Program-made: the position numbers and the translations under genes | Assembly (NCBI GenBank): GCA_024641025.1 | Contig: JAHEDW010000019.1 | Span: 1 to 40,722, forward strand | Reading direction: 5' to 3' | Length of the DNA stretch: 40,722 bases | DNA from: Gallionella sp. | GTDB lineage: Bacteria; Pseudomonadota; Gammaproteobacteria; Burkholderiales; Gallionellaceae | Part shown: positions 26,512-34,978 of the stretch, piece after piece | Numbering within the stretch: position 1 is the first letter of the stretch | How the letters are laid out: each line of letters begins with the position of its first letter | Notes under the pieces: generated by a model | Seen by the model: the letters and a program-made list of their open reading frames with translations, nothing else | Database searches by the model: none | Told to the model about the DNA's origin: nothing

Positions 26512-28584
26512 ATGATTGAATATTTTCTAAATCTTGCTATTGGAAAAAAGCTGCAAGCAGTCAATCTTCTGATTGTTGGACTGATTACTTTGCTGATCAC
26601 CGTAAACATAGGCTTTTACATGTTTGGATCGTTGCTTGAAGGATATGAAAAGAAAGCATCCACCCTCTCAAGGGTACTTACTGAAAACCTTGATTCAGCC
26701 TTACTATTCGATGATGTCAAGTCTGCTCAGGAGGTGATCGACAGTTTACGCTCTGTCCCTGATGTCATGCAGGCTACGATATATAACAAATCAGGCCTCA
26801 TGTTTGCCAGTTATGCACGCCCGAACATAACTATTGATTTACCCACGAAATACGAGTCATCGGTATTCGATCTAAAGCCGCGCCTTGGGCAACCATTACT
26901 CGGATTTCACATGCCAATTCTCAGCGCTACACCTGGTGAACAGATTGGCACCATAACAATGCATCTGGATTTATCGGATGCATATACCGACCTCTACAAA
27001 CAAATGGGGTTTTTGCTGCTGGGAGGAATTATTATCCTTATTGTGGTTTCAACGCTGCTCACTAAACTCCAGGAAATCATTACACAGCCCTTGCTAAACT
27101 TGACCGAAGTCATGCGCAAGGTTACCAATGAAGGAGATCTTTCGGCACGCGCCATCATCACGAGCAAGGATGAAATTGGGGAAATGGCAGGCGTATTCAA
27201 TCAAATGGTCGAAAAATTATCAATCCGTGAAAATTCGCTGCAGGTGGAACTTAATGAACGCCGCCATATTGAAGAAAAGCTATCTGAAATCGCACACTTT
27301 GATCCAATTACCAATCTGCCAAACCGCCACTCGTTCGACAATCAGATCACCAGAGTATTACTCAACTTCAAGTATGACCAAGAAAAGTTTGCCCTGATGT
27401 ACATCGACTTGGACAACTTCAAGTATGTGAATGACACGTTTGGACACCATCTTGGAGATCTTTTGCTGTCGAGGATCGCCGAACGCATGCGCAAATCTTT
27501 GCGCCAGGGAGATTTTGTCGCGCGCTTGGGTGGCGATGAATTCGTTATCATCATGAGTCACTTTTCAGACAATTCTCAAATCAAAGAGGTTGCGGAAAAA
27601 ATTCTCACTGCATTAAAAGCTCCGTTCACCCTTGAGGGCCGTGAAGTATTTATCGGCGCATCGATCGGAATTTCGATTTGCCCTACCAACGGAAAGGATA
27701 GTGAGACGCTGAAGCGTCAAGCAGACAGTGCGATGTACCTTGCGAAGAATTTAGGCAAGAACAATTATCAATTTTACAAAGATGAAATGTCCCACACTCA
27801 ACAGAACCGCATCAATATAGAAACTGCATTGCGGCGTTCGTTGGAGCATAACGAAATCGTGGTTCATTATCAGCCCATCGTGGAGCTAACCAGTGAAAAA
27901 ATTATCGGGTTTGAAGCACTTGCTCGCTGGATAAGAGAAGATGGTACCGCCATTCGACCAGATGTGTTCATCCCTTTGGCGGAAGAAATCGGCCTGATTG
28001 TTGATATAGGGAATTTCATTCTCAACACAGCAGCTACTCAAACAGCAGAATGGGTCAATCGTTTCGGACTGTCCTTCATCTCGGTCAATTTCTCTTCGAG
28101 GCAATTCAAGCAAAATGATATTGCTTCCGAAATATTGGTTGCATTAGACAAAGCGCGACTAAATCCGGAAAATTTTGAAATGGAAATGACCGAGTCTATC
28201 TTGATGGAAAACTCGATGGACAGCTTGAGATTGCTGGAATCACTGATCGCGAAAGGCATGGGCATCTCCATTGATGATTTCGGTACTGGTTACTCCTCGC
28301 TCAGCTATATCACCAGTTTTCCGATCAGCAAAATAAAAATTGACCAGAGCTTTGTCTTCAAGTTACCCGATGACAAGAACGCACTGGCTGTAGTTACAGC
28401 AATCATCGGATTGGCTAACTCACTGAGTTTAAAAGTAGTTGCTGAAGGTATCGAAACAAAAGAGCAACTTGACTGCCTCATGCAATTAGGTTGCAAATAT
28501 GGGCAGGGGTATCTGTTTGGTAAGCCAATGCCCGCTATCGATGCTACCAAACTTCTTGTTTCCCGTAACGTTGGCGCCTCTTGA
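26512..28584 (+). CDS. YfiN-like membrane sensor with CHASE8, HAMP, GGDEF and EAL domains
   Basis: This 690-residue inner-membrane protein would make and/or degrade c-di-GMP. TM1 (about 17-39), a periplasmic CHASE8 domain (about 40-160), TM2 (165-183) and HAMP (about 186-238) precede the catalytic domains. The cyclase GGDEF motif is intact at 340-344, with an RQGD inhibitory I-site at 331-334. The phosphodiesterase has E468-A-L, N526, the MEMTES acidic segment, D588-D589-F-G-T-G, K609 and E645, so both activities look competent. P. aeruginosa YfiN lacks the EAL domain, so this is a bifunctional variant. It is the third gene of the receptor-YfiR-sensor operon. Confidence 0.95.
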   Translation: MIEYFLNLAIGKKLQAVNLLIVGLITLLITVNIGFYMFGSLLEGYEKKASTLSRVLTENLDSALLFDDVKSAQEVIDSLRSVPDVMQATIYNKSGLMFASYARPNITIDLPTKYESSVFDLKPRLGQPLLGFHMPILSATPGEQIGTITMHLDLSDAYTDLYKQMGFLLLGGIIILIVVSTLLTKLQEIITQPLLNLTEVMRKVTNEGDLSARAIITSKDEIGEMAGVFNQMVEKLSIRENSLQVELNERRHIEEKLSEIAHFDPITNLPNRHSFDNQITRVLLNFKYDQEKFALMYIDLDNFKYVNDTFGHHLGDLLLSRIAERMRKSLRQGDFVARLGGDEFVIIMSHFSDNSQIKEVAEKILTALKAPFTLEGREVFIGASIGISICPTNGKDSETLKRQADSAMYLAKNLGKNNYQFYKDEMSHTQQNRINIETALRRSLEHNEIVVHYQPIVELTSEKIIGFEALARWIREDGTAIRPDVFIPLAEEIGLIVDIGNFILNTAATQTAEWVNRFGLSFISVNFSSRQFKQNDIASEILVALDKARLNPENFEMEMTESILMENSMDSLRLLESLIAKGMGISIDDFGTGYSSLSYITSFPISKIKIDQSFVFKLPDDKNALAVVTAIIGLANSLSLKVVAEGIETKEQLDCLMQLGCKYGQGYLFGKPMPAIDATKLLVSRNVGAS

Positions 28585-28668
28585 CCAACTAACCCTTGCC
28601 GGTTTGACGTCAATTGCCAACTGGCTCTAAACTCGTGGCATTCCCTTATCCTGAATTGCGGGGACATA

Positions 28669-29037
28669 TTGAAATTGCATCTGGCCAATCCAGGCGAAAC
28701 TAAACTCTTCACAGCACATGGCAATGATTATGTTATGGTCAACGGTGAACGCTATAGCCGAAGCATCGCTGTAATGGCTAAAGAAGTCCGAAGTGACTGG
28801 TCTGTTGAAGATTTTGATGCGTTGAGTGCTGAACACTTTGACTATTTCCTGCCGCTGAAGCCCGATGTCTTGCTGCTTGGCACCGGCACAAAACAACGAT
28901 TTCCCTCCCCCCGTTTGTACCGTTCATTGACCGACGCAGGCGTCGGCGTAGAATGCATGGACACGGCCGCCGCGTGCCGCACCTATAATATACTGGTCGT
29001 CGAAGACAGGAAGGTCGTTGCCGCCATACTGTTGTAA
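28669..29037 (+). CDS. Mth938-like domain protein (DUF498)
   Basis: This small 122-residue soluble protein of the Mth938/NDUFAF3-like family has the typical Y-S-R-S-I, the central PDVLLLGTGTKQRFP motif, and VGVECMDTAAACRTYNILVVEDRKVVAAIL at the end. The start is TTG at 28669, preceded by GGGGAC six bases upstream. No ATG gives a complete family N-terminus. Mitochondrial NDUFAF3 helps assemble complex I. The bacterial function is not settled. It precedes moxR by 67 bases. Confidence 0.88.
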   Translation: MKLHLANPGETKLFTAHGNDYVMVNGERYSRSIAVMAKEVRSDWSVEDFDALSAEHFDYFLPLKPDVLLLGTGTKQRFPSPRLYRSLTDAGVGVECMDTAAACRTYNILVVEDRKVVAAILL

Positions 29038-29104
29038 CTTCCGTAACGTCAGCATCCCTACTTCGTTCACTTTTTCGATTCCGCTGTACTGTTAATCAAA
29101 TATC

Positions 29105-30037
29105 ATGAGCCTATCCCTGCACAACGTCATCTCCCAAGCAGAACAGATCATTGTCGGCAAGCCCCTGCAAATCCGCCTTGCAGTCACTTGCCTGCTTTCG
29201 CGTGGGCATTTGCTCATTGAAGATCTTCCAGGAGTCGGCAAAACTACACTGGCTCATGTACTGGCGCGCACCTTAGGCCTTCAATTCCAGCGTATCCAGT
29301 TCACCAGTGACCTACTACCTGCAGACATACTAGGTGTGTCAGTTTACCAACGCGCGAGCGGCGAACAAACCACTGGGGTATTCAAGTTCCATCCCGGGCC
29401 GATATTCGCGCAAATGATACTGGCTGACGAAATAAATCGTGCCACGCCGAAAGCACAAAGCGCTTTGCTTGAGGCAATGGAAGAACAACAGGTAACTATT
29501 GAGGGAGTCACTCACGAGTTGCCGACGCCGTTTTTCGTCATCGCGACACAAAATCCAGCCTATCAGATTGGCACTTTCCCCTTGCCAGAATCACAGCTCG
29601 ACCGGTTTCTGATGCGTATCCAGATGGGCTATCCTGACGCGCAGGCGGAACGCGGTTTACTGTCAGGCATTGACAGGCGCGAAATCGTCTCCCAACTCAA
29701 CCCTCAAGTGGAAAGCAGCGAACTGCTCACGCTACAGAAGCGTGCCAGGGCTGTGTTTGTTTCACCTGCGCTGCTCGATTATGTTCAAGCCATCCTTCTC
29801 CATACTCGTGAATCTGCGCGTTATACACATGGCCTTTCTCCCCGAGCAGGTCTCGCCCTACTATCGGCAGCACGTGCCTGGGCAGTACTTGATGAGCGCG
29901 ATGCAGTGATTCCTGAGGATGTGCAAGCAGTTTTGCCAGGTGTTGTCAGTCATCGCCTCCAAGCGGCTGGTGAATATGCCAAACAGAATAGCGATGCCCT
30001 TGTGCATGAATTGCTCGAGGCAGTGGCAATACCTTGA
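29105..30037 (+). CDS. MoxR-family AAA+ ATPase
   Basis: This 310-residue chaperone-like ATPase has Walker A PGVGKTT at 42-48, Walker B ILADE at 105-109, the DEINRATPKAQSALLEAMEEQQVT signature, sensor-1 Asn in ATQNP (150) and arginine-finger region QLDRFLM (164-170). MoxR proteins activate or assemble partner proteins, usually encoded next door with DUF58 and transglutaminase or von Willebrand proteins. That is the arrangement here. The partner complex is probably the membrane protein pair encoded just downstream. Confidence 0.95.
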   Translation: MSLSLHNVISQAEQIIVGKPLQIRLAVTCLLSRGHLLIEDLPGVGKTTLAHVLARTLGLQFQRIQFTSDLLPADILGVSVYQRASGEQTTGVFKFHPGPIFAQMILADEINRATPKAQSALLEAMEEQQVTIEGVTHELPTPFFVIATQNPAYQIGTFPLPESQLDRFLMRIQMGYPDAQAERGLLSGIDRREIVSQLNPQVESSELLTLQKRARAVFVSPALLDYVQAILLHTRESARYTHGLSPRAGLALLSAARAWAVLDERDAVIPEDVQAVLPGVVSHRLQAAGEYAKQNSDALVHELLEAVAIP

Positions 30038-30159
30038 ACTTCACCCTAATTCTGCACTCCTTTTCGATCGTGGCATAAAAGCTAGCTAAACCACATACAT
30101 GGATAGCCGGAGTGCCGCTGGCTCCCTCAGAAAATTGTGGCGAGGAAAAGATCAATATA

Positions 30160-31125
30160 ATGTTGTTTAAACTTAAAACTCGATTCCGGTCCTGGGCTTT
30201 GCGTCGACAGCGTAATGACGACGGCACCGTCACGCTCACCCAGCGCCGAATATATATCCTTCCAACCCGGCAGGGTTTTGCCTTGGCTTTCGTGCTGTTG
30301 TTGATGCTTCTTGGCGATATAAACTACAACCTGAGTCTTGGTTATGTACTTACCTTTCTGCTGGCGATGATAGCGGTAATGTCGATGCTTCACGCCTTCC
30401 GAAACTTGGCGCAGCTGCAGGTACGGGCAGGTCATGTCGAACCGGTTTTTGCCACGGAGCCAGCCCGCTTCGTATACCACTTCCACAACATCAGCAAGCT
30501 GGATCGTTACCAGATCAACCTGAATGATATGCATGGCAACAGTACAGTCTTCGATGTGGCGGCCAACGGATACAAAGAGGTGATTTTGAATATCCCCTCA
30601 ACTCGGCGCGGTTGGCTAACGACTGGACGTGTAGCGCTATATACTCACTTCCCGCTTGGCCTGTTTCATGCTTGGTCCTATCTTCACTTCGACACACGCT
30701 GCCTGGTCTATCCCAAGCCAATCACCGATGCTCCACTACCATCAGGCAAAACGCCGAACGGTGCAGGAAAAAGTGCCATTGCCGGAGATGAAGATTTTTC
30801 CGGCTTGCGCAAATATGTTGCTGGTGACGCGCTGCAACGCATCGCATGGAAGGTCTTTGCCCGCGAGCAGGGTTTGCAGGTTAAGCAGTTCTCCAATCCA
30901 CTAGGTGACGAACTATGGCTGGATTACTCCGCTGCAACCGGCTCCAACGAGGAAGAGAAGTTGGCTTGCATGGCGCGCTGGGTGCTTAAAGCGGAGGCAC
31001 AGGAATTACGTTATGGCCTCCGCCTACCGGATGGCGAATTACCCGCCAATCTTGGCACTGCGCATCGCGATGAATGTCTGAGCAGTATCGCATTGTTCAA
31101 TCTGCCTCTCAAGACGGAACCATGA
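30160..31125 (+). CDS. DUF58 membrane protein
   Basis: This 321-residue protein has two closely spaced TM helices (about 37-70) and a cytosolic C-terminal region. The DUF58 core is GDEDFSGLRKYVAGDALQRIAWKVFARE, followed by WLDY. DUF58 proteins are the constant companion of MoxR and TgpA-type transglutaminases. I prefer the ATG at 30160, nine bases after GAGGAAAAG, to an upstream in-frame start at 30112. Its stop overlaps the next start (ATGA), showing translational coupling. Confidence 0.93.
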   Translation: MLFKLKTRFRSWALRRQRNDDGTVTLTQRRIYILPTRQGFALAFVLLLMLLGDINYNLSLGYVLTFLLAMIAVMSMLHAFRNLAQLQVRAGHVEPVFATEPARFVYHFHNISKLDRYQINLNDMHGNSTVFDVAANGYKEVILNIPSTRRGWLTTGRVALYTHFPLGLFHAWSYLHFDTRCLVYPKPITDAPLPSGKTPNGAGKSAIAGDEDFSGLRKYVAGDALQRIAWKVFAREQGLQVKQFSNPLGDELWLDYSAATGSNEEEKLACMARWVLKAEAQELRYGLRLPDGELPANLGTAHRDECLSSIALFNLPLKTEP

Positions 31126-33056
31126 GCAAATCCCTCAACTATGGCTTGCTGTTATCCATCCTGATGGTCGTCGCGCCACACGCCGAACATCTGACAGTAT
31201 GGGTAAGTATCTTGTGCGGTGTATTGCTCGTTTGGCGAACCTACCTAAATTACAGCAGCAGACCGCAGCCGAAAAAATGGCTCCTGATGCTGATCACCTT
31301 CGCCGGCACCGGCGGTGTCGCAATGAGCTTTCATACCTTGTTTGGTCGTGAAGTAGGTGTAACACTCTTGATGTTGCTCGCCACCCTAAAGCTCATGGAG
31401 CTACGCTCTGAACGCGACGCAATGGCGGTAATCTATCTGGCACTGTTCATCATCATCACCAACTTTTTTTATTCTCAAAGCATTCCCACCGCGCTTTACA
31501 TGCTCGCCACCTTGTTCGTGGTGACCGTTACATGGATACAGTTGCATGGCCAGAATATCCCATTCAAACCGCGCCTTCGTACTGCTGCAATATTGCTGCT
31601 TCAGGCTATTCCACTCACTCTTATATTGTTTATCTTGTTTCCCCGTGTCCAGGGTCCGCTTTGGGGCTTGCCGCAAGACGCATACTCAACCAGCGGATTG
31701 GATGACAGGATGTCGCCAGGTAGCCTGAGCCGCCTAAGCTTGTCTGAAGCGGTAGCGTTTCGCGTCAGTTACAAGAACAATCCGCCTCTCCGTGAACAAA
31801 TGTACTGGCGAGGACCAGTAATGTGGTATTTCGACGGGCGCACCTGGACGACCGGCAAGACAACAGGACAGTTAACTGCACCACAATTGACTAATCTCGA
31901 CCAATCTATTGATTACACCGTTACTTTGGAGCCTCATAATAAAACCTGGTTGTTCGCACTAGACATCCCGGAAAAAGTTTCCCTGCCCGCGACCCTCAGT
32001 TACGATTTCCGTCTTTACAGCAAGAAGCCAGTCAACGCGCGAATTCGCTACGAAGCACGTTCGAATCTCGGCTACCGCGCAAATCTGCAGGAATCCGGAT
32101 TACATATCGAACGAGCCTTGCAGATACCTACACAATTCAACCCCAAAGCCCAAAAGCTTGCCGCCGGGTGGAAAGCTAGCAGCGCCAGCGATGCCGAAAT
32201 TATTCAGGCGGCATTGTCCTATTTCAGCCAACAGGGATTTAAATATACCCTTGAACCACCACCGCTCGGGACCAACGGTATCGATGATTTTATATTCGAA
32301 ACCAAGCAGGGCTTCTGTGAGCATTACGCTTCAGCTTTCGTGTTCCTGATGCGTGTAGCAAACGTACCTGCGCGCGTTGTGACGGGATATCTGGGCGGTG
32401 AATTCAATGATATCGGCAATTATTACATCGTGCGGCAATCCGACGCACACGCATGGGCGGAAGTATGGTTGAAGGGGCAAGGCTGGGTTCGGGTAGACCC
32501 GACAGGCGTGATCGCTCCTGCACGCATCCAGAGCGGGTTGTCTGCCGCAGTATCCAATAATGCCGCTCTCCCTTTCATGGCGCGCAATCCTCCTCAGTGG
32601 TTGCGCAATCTAAGTCTGAACTGGGATGCACTCTCAAATCAGTGGAACCAGTGGGTGTTGGGTTATGACAACGAACGTCAATTCGCGTTTCTGACGCGCC
32701 TCGGTATGGAATCCGTCACTTGGCAAAAGATGGCGATGAACATGGCAGCAGGATTGGTAATTCTGGTCGCTCTGTTCGCCCTGTTCATGCTACGCCACCT
32801 GTTCGTTCGCATGAGGAATGACAAGGTGCAAGTGGCATGGCTGAAACTATGCAAGAAACTATCCAAGTCGGGAATACCAAGAGCCGCACATGAAGGTGCA
32901 TTGGACTATGCTGCCCGTGTCGGCACAGCACGACCCGAGCTCGCCGAATCCTTGCACGACCTCGCGATACGCTATAGTGCGTTACGTTATGGGAAAGCCC
33001 AGGGGGAGCAAGCTATTCGAGAATTCCTGCAGCGTATTTCCGCAGTAAAAACCTGA
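31122..33056 (+). CDS. TgpA-like transglutaminase membrane protein (DUF3488)
   Basis: This 644-residue protein has an N-terminal DUF3488 domain with several TM helices (about 1-175), a periplasmic region with a transglutaminase core, and a TM helix near 550-570 before a cytosolic tail. The catalytic triad is visible: Cys399 (TKQGFCEHYASAF), His443 (SDAHAWAEVW) and Asp459 (VRVDPTG). P. aeruginosa TgpA is essential and acts in the periplasm. The physiological substrate is not known. ATGA overlap with the DUF58 gene and a nearby moxR form the standard operon. Confidence 0.94.
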   Translation: MSKSLNYGLLLSILMVVAPHAEHLTVWVSILCGVLLVWRTYLNYSSRPQPKKWLLMLITFAGTGGVAMSFHTLFGREVGVTLLMLLATLKLMELRSERDAMAVIYLALFIIITNFFYSQSIPTALYMLATLFVVTVTWIQLHGQNIPFKPRLRTAAILLLQAIPLTLILFILFPRVQGPLWGLPQDAYSTSGLDDRMSPGSLSRLSLSEAVAFRVSYKNNPPLREQMYWRGPVMWYFDGRTWTTGKTTGQLTAPQLTNLDQSIDYTVTLEPHNKTWLFALDIPEKVSLPATLSYDFRLYSKKPVNARIRYEARSNLGYRANLQESGLHIERALQIPTQFNPKAQKLAAGWKASSASDAEIIQAALSYFSQQGFKYTLEPPPLGTNGIDDFIFETKQGFCEHYASAFVFLMRVANVPARVVTGYLGGEFNDIGNYYIVRQSDAHAWAEVWLKGQGWVRVDPTGVIAPARIQSGLSAAVSNNAALPFMARNPPQWLRNLSLNWDALSNQWNQWVLGYDNERQFAFLTRLGMESVTWQKMAMNMAAGLVILVALFALFMLRHLFVRMRNDKVQVAWLKLCKKLSKSGIPRAAHEGALDYAARVGTARPELAESLHDLAIRYSALRYGKAQGEQAIREFLQRISAVKT

Positions 33057-33096
33057 GCCTGTATAATCCGCGCCTCAAATACAGATCTCAGCCCAA

Positions 33097-33540
33097 ATGT
33101 TCATAACACGCCGCCTGGAATTCGATGCCGGACACCGCATCCCCAATCACAAGAGTCAATGCAGGCATCTGCATGGACATCGCTATGCCATCGAGATCAC
33201 GCTTTCTGGCGATGTTATCACTGACGAAGGGCGGTCCGAACAAGGAATGGTTATGGATTTTTCCGATGTCAAGCATATCGCCAAGACAAAGTTGGTCGAT
33301 GCGTGGGATCACGCCTTTCTGGTATATCGCGGCGACAAATTGGTTTGTGACTTTCTGGAGAGTTTGCAGGATCACAAGACCATAATCCTTGATGTAATTC
33401 CTACAGCAGAAAACCTTGCGCAAGTCGCATTCGACATACTCGTTCCGGCCTACCAGGACACTTATGGCAATCACTTGCGCCTTGAACAAGTTCGCTTATA
33501 CGAAACCCCGAACAATTGGGCAGATTGCTTGCGCAGTTAA
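33097..33540 (+). CDS. queD: 6-carboxytetrahydropterin synthase QueD
   Basis: QueD converts dihydroneopterin triphosphate to 6-carboxy-5,6,7,8-tetrahydropterin, an early step to the queuosine and archaeosine base preQ0. The 147-residue protein has the zinc ligands His13 (AGHR), His26 and His28 (LHGH), and catalytic Cys22 just before them. It also has the VMDFSDVK strand, DHAFL, and PTAENLA-type motif, then LYETPNNWADC. Length is slightly above E. coli QueD (121), within the PTPS family range. It lies 40 bases after tgpA. Its relation to that operon is probably positional only. Confidence 0.93.
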   Translation: MFITRRLEFDAGHRIPNHKSQCRHLHGHRYAIEITLSGDVITDEGRSEQGMVMDFSDVKHIAKTKLVDAWDHAFLVYRGDKLVCDFLESLQDHKTIILDVIPTAENLAQVAFDILVPAYQDTYGNHLRLEQVRLYETPNNWADCLRS

Positions 33541-33732
33541 TTACTATATAGCCATATTTCTGGACAGGCCGGGCTGCATAGTTCAAAATGCGCGCCCACG
33601 AAGAATCTTTTCATGGAACAACTGGCGAAATGACTTGAAAAGAGACGAGTTTAGCCGTACATGCAACACGGTATTAGTGGCACTAAAGTAAAGAAATTTA
33701 CTCTGAGCTGTCACCCATGAAAGCAGTCGCAG

Positions 33733-33819
33733 GAAGAGTGGCCGAGCGGTTTAAGGCACTGGTCTTGAAAACCAGCGATGGGAAACCATCCGTGAGTTCG
33801 AATCTCACCTCTTCCGCCA
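33733..33819 (+). tRNA. tRNA-Ser(UGA)
   Basis: The acceptor stem GGAAGAG pairs with CTCTTCC. A D-arm follows, then the anticodon stem CTGGT/ACCAG with anticodon TGA in the loop CTTGAAA. The long variable arm GATGG-GAAA-CCATC is typical of serine tRNAs. The T-arm is GTGAG-TTCGAAT-CTCAC, the discriminator is G, and CCA is encoded. Confidence 0.97.
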
Positions 33820-34432
33820 TATATCTAGTAAACACATGCTTTACGTTGATATATTTTTATTTACCCATCATCCAACCCACCAATCGGCAAGATGCTTTTG
33901 CCAATTGCCCCTCACTTTCCATTTGGAATGACTAGTATCCACTAACACATCTGTAAAAATAAAGGGGGGAGGTATGCGGATATTCGTAGAAGTGGTTCTA
34001 CCCTCCTCCACACTAAAAGGAACAATAGCCATAATCAGGTCAACTCGAGTCGGAGATTCATGAAAAACCGGTCTTCTTGATATTTCCGCTATCGGTCTTT
34101 TGTAGATCGTCTACGGCAATGCACATTGTGGAAATGAAGTTTTCCAGATGACGCTGCCACGTTTGAAGCATGAAATAGATCCGTCTGATTCCTTTCACCA
34201 ACCCTCATCCTTTGCTACTCCTGCAACAAACTGCACGGCATCGTTTCCAAAGGTGCGCTGCCAATATTCCGTAACAGCTGCGTTATTCCTTGACTCCCCT
34301 CCCGAAAGAGTTATTACACCCCCCAACGTGGCTATTTTAAACTGCATTGGAAAAGGAGAATTCGAGTACGGCTAACCTACAATTCGAAATAACGATTAAA
34401 TCATCTTGTAGTTCAAATAAATGTTGTGGAAC
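33820..34432. other. Intergenic region without a recognisable gene
   Basis: About 610 bases between the tRNA and the cytochrome promoter contain no ORF that I can support. A 75-codon frame (34148-34375) has no family likeness, no ribosome site and unusual composition. A G-rich stretch (33964-33970) followed closely by ATG encodes only 29 residues. The sequence is AT-richer than its neighbours and may hold decayed DNA or untranslated leader. Confidence 0.5.
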
Positions 34433-34473
34433 TTGATGCAGGTCAAGAAATACACTATCTGGAGATTTAATAT
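34433..34473 (+). promoter_or_regulatory. FNR/ANR-type activator site and -10 element of the cytochrome cluster
   Basis: TTGAT-GCAG-GTCAA at 34433-34446 matches nine of ten conserved positions of the FNR/ANR box (TTGAT-N4-ATCAA). A TAATAT -10 hexamer lies at 34468-34473. The predicted start site near 34480-34481 puts the centre of the box (34439.5) at about -41, the classic class II activator position. That leaves about 75 bases of leader before the first ATG. Confidence 0.8.
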
Positions 34474-34555
34474 TAACTTATATTCTAATTGAGCATTTGT
34501 TTCCTACAATCGGTCTGCCACTTCAAATATTTTCATTAACTTAGAAACTATCAAC

Positions 34556-34897
34556 ATGAACAAGAAAACAATCACAAGTCTGGCATTCATGCTGGCAGCG
34601 GGATTTCTCATGCCCGCCCTCGCAAGTGGCATAGACAAAGAAGCGGCGATGTCATTAGCAAGAAATAACGATTGTTTCAAATGTCACGCAGAGGAAAAAG
34701 CAAAGTTGGGTCCTTCTTTCAAGCAAGTTTCACTCAATCTCAAAGGAAACCCGGATGCGGAAGCAATTCTTGTCAAGCATCTGACTACCGGGCCCATGGT
34801 TAAGATGCAGGGCGGGATGGAAATGAAACATAAAATTGTGGACACACAGGACCAGAATGAAATAATAAATCTGGTCAACTGGATACTTTCGCACTAA
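34556..34897 (+). CDS. Periplasmic monoheme class I cytochrome c (MtoD-like)
   Basis: This 113-residue protein has a signal peptide (about 1-24, cleavage after ALA-S) and a single heme motif C40-F-K-C-H44. It has the LGPSFK turn, and a Met-rich segment (Met84, Met88, Met90) that supplies the distal ligand. The C-terminal helix is NEIINLVNWILS. Small cytochromes of this size are encoded with mtoA/mtoB in Sideroxydans (MtoD) and would shuttle electrons between the decaheme protein and the inner membrane. Assignment to MtoD itself rests on context. It is the first gene after the FNR-type promoter. Confidence 0.9.
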   Translation: MNKKTITSLAFMLAAGFLMPALASGIDKEAAMSLARNNDCFKCHAEEKAKLGPSFKQVSLNLKGNPDAEAILVKHLTTGPMVKMQGGMEMKHKIVDTQDQNEIINLVNWILSH

Positions 34898-34978
34898 GAG
34901 AACCAAGAATAATTACAGTAAATGGGCTCGAATTTTGTTCGGGCAGTTTTGCAAGATGTAAATTCAGGGGGAATAATA

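Noticed and set aside
33733-33819. Integration site with a duplicated tRNA-Ser 3' end
   Set aside because: No second copy of the T-arm/acceptor sequence is visible downstream in the window, and no integrase gene is present.
33972-34061. Small 29-codon ORF behind a G-rich ribosome site
   Set aside because: The GGGAGG is only about one base from the ATG, too close for initiation, and the peptide has no recognisable character.
34148-34375. 75-codon ORF upstream of the cytochrome cluster
   Set aside because: No ribosome site, no family resemblance and non-coding-like composition.
34922-34978. Longer start of the decaheme cytochrome
   Set aside because: It would place 19 residues before an evident signal peptide. 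The ATG at 34979 has a strong ribosome site.
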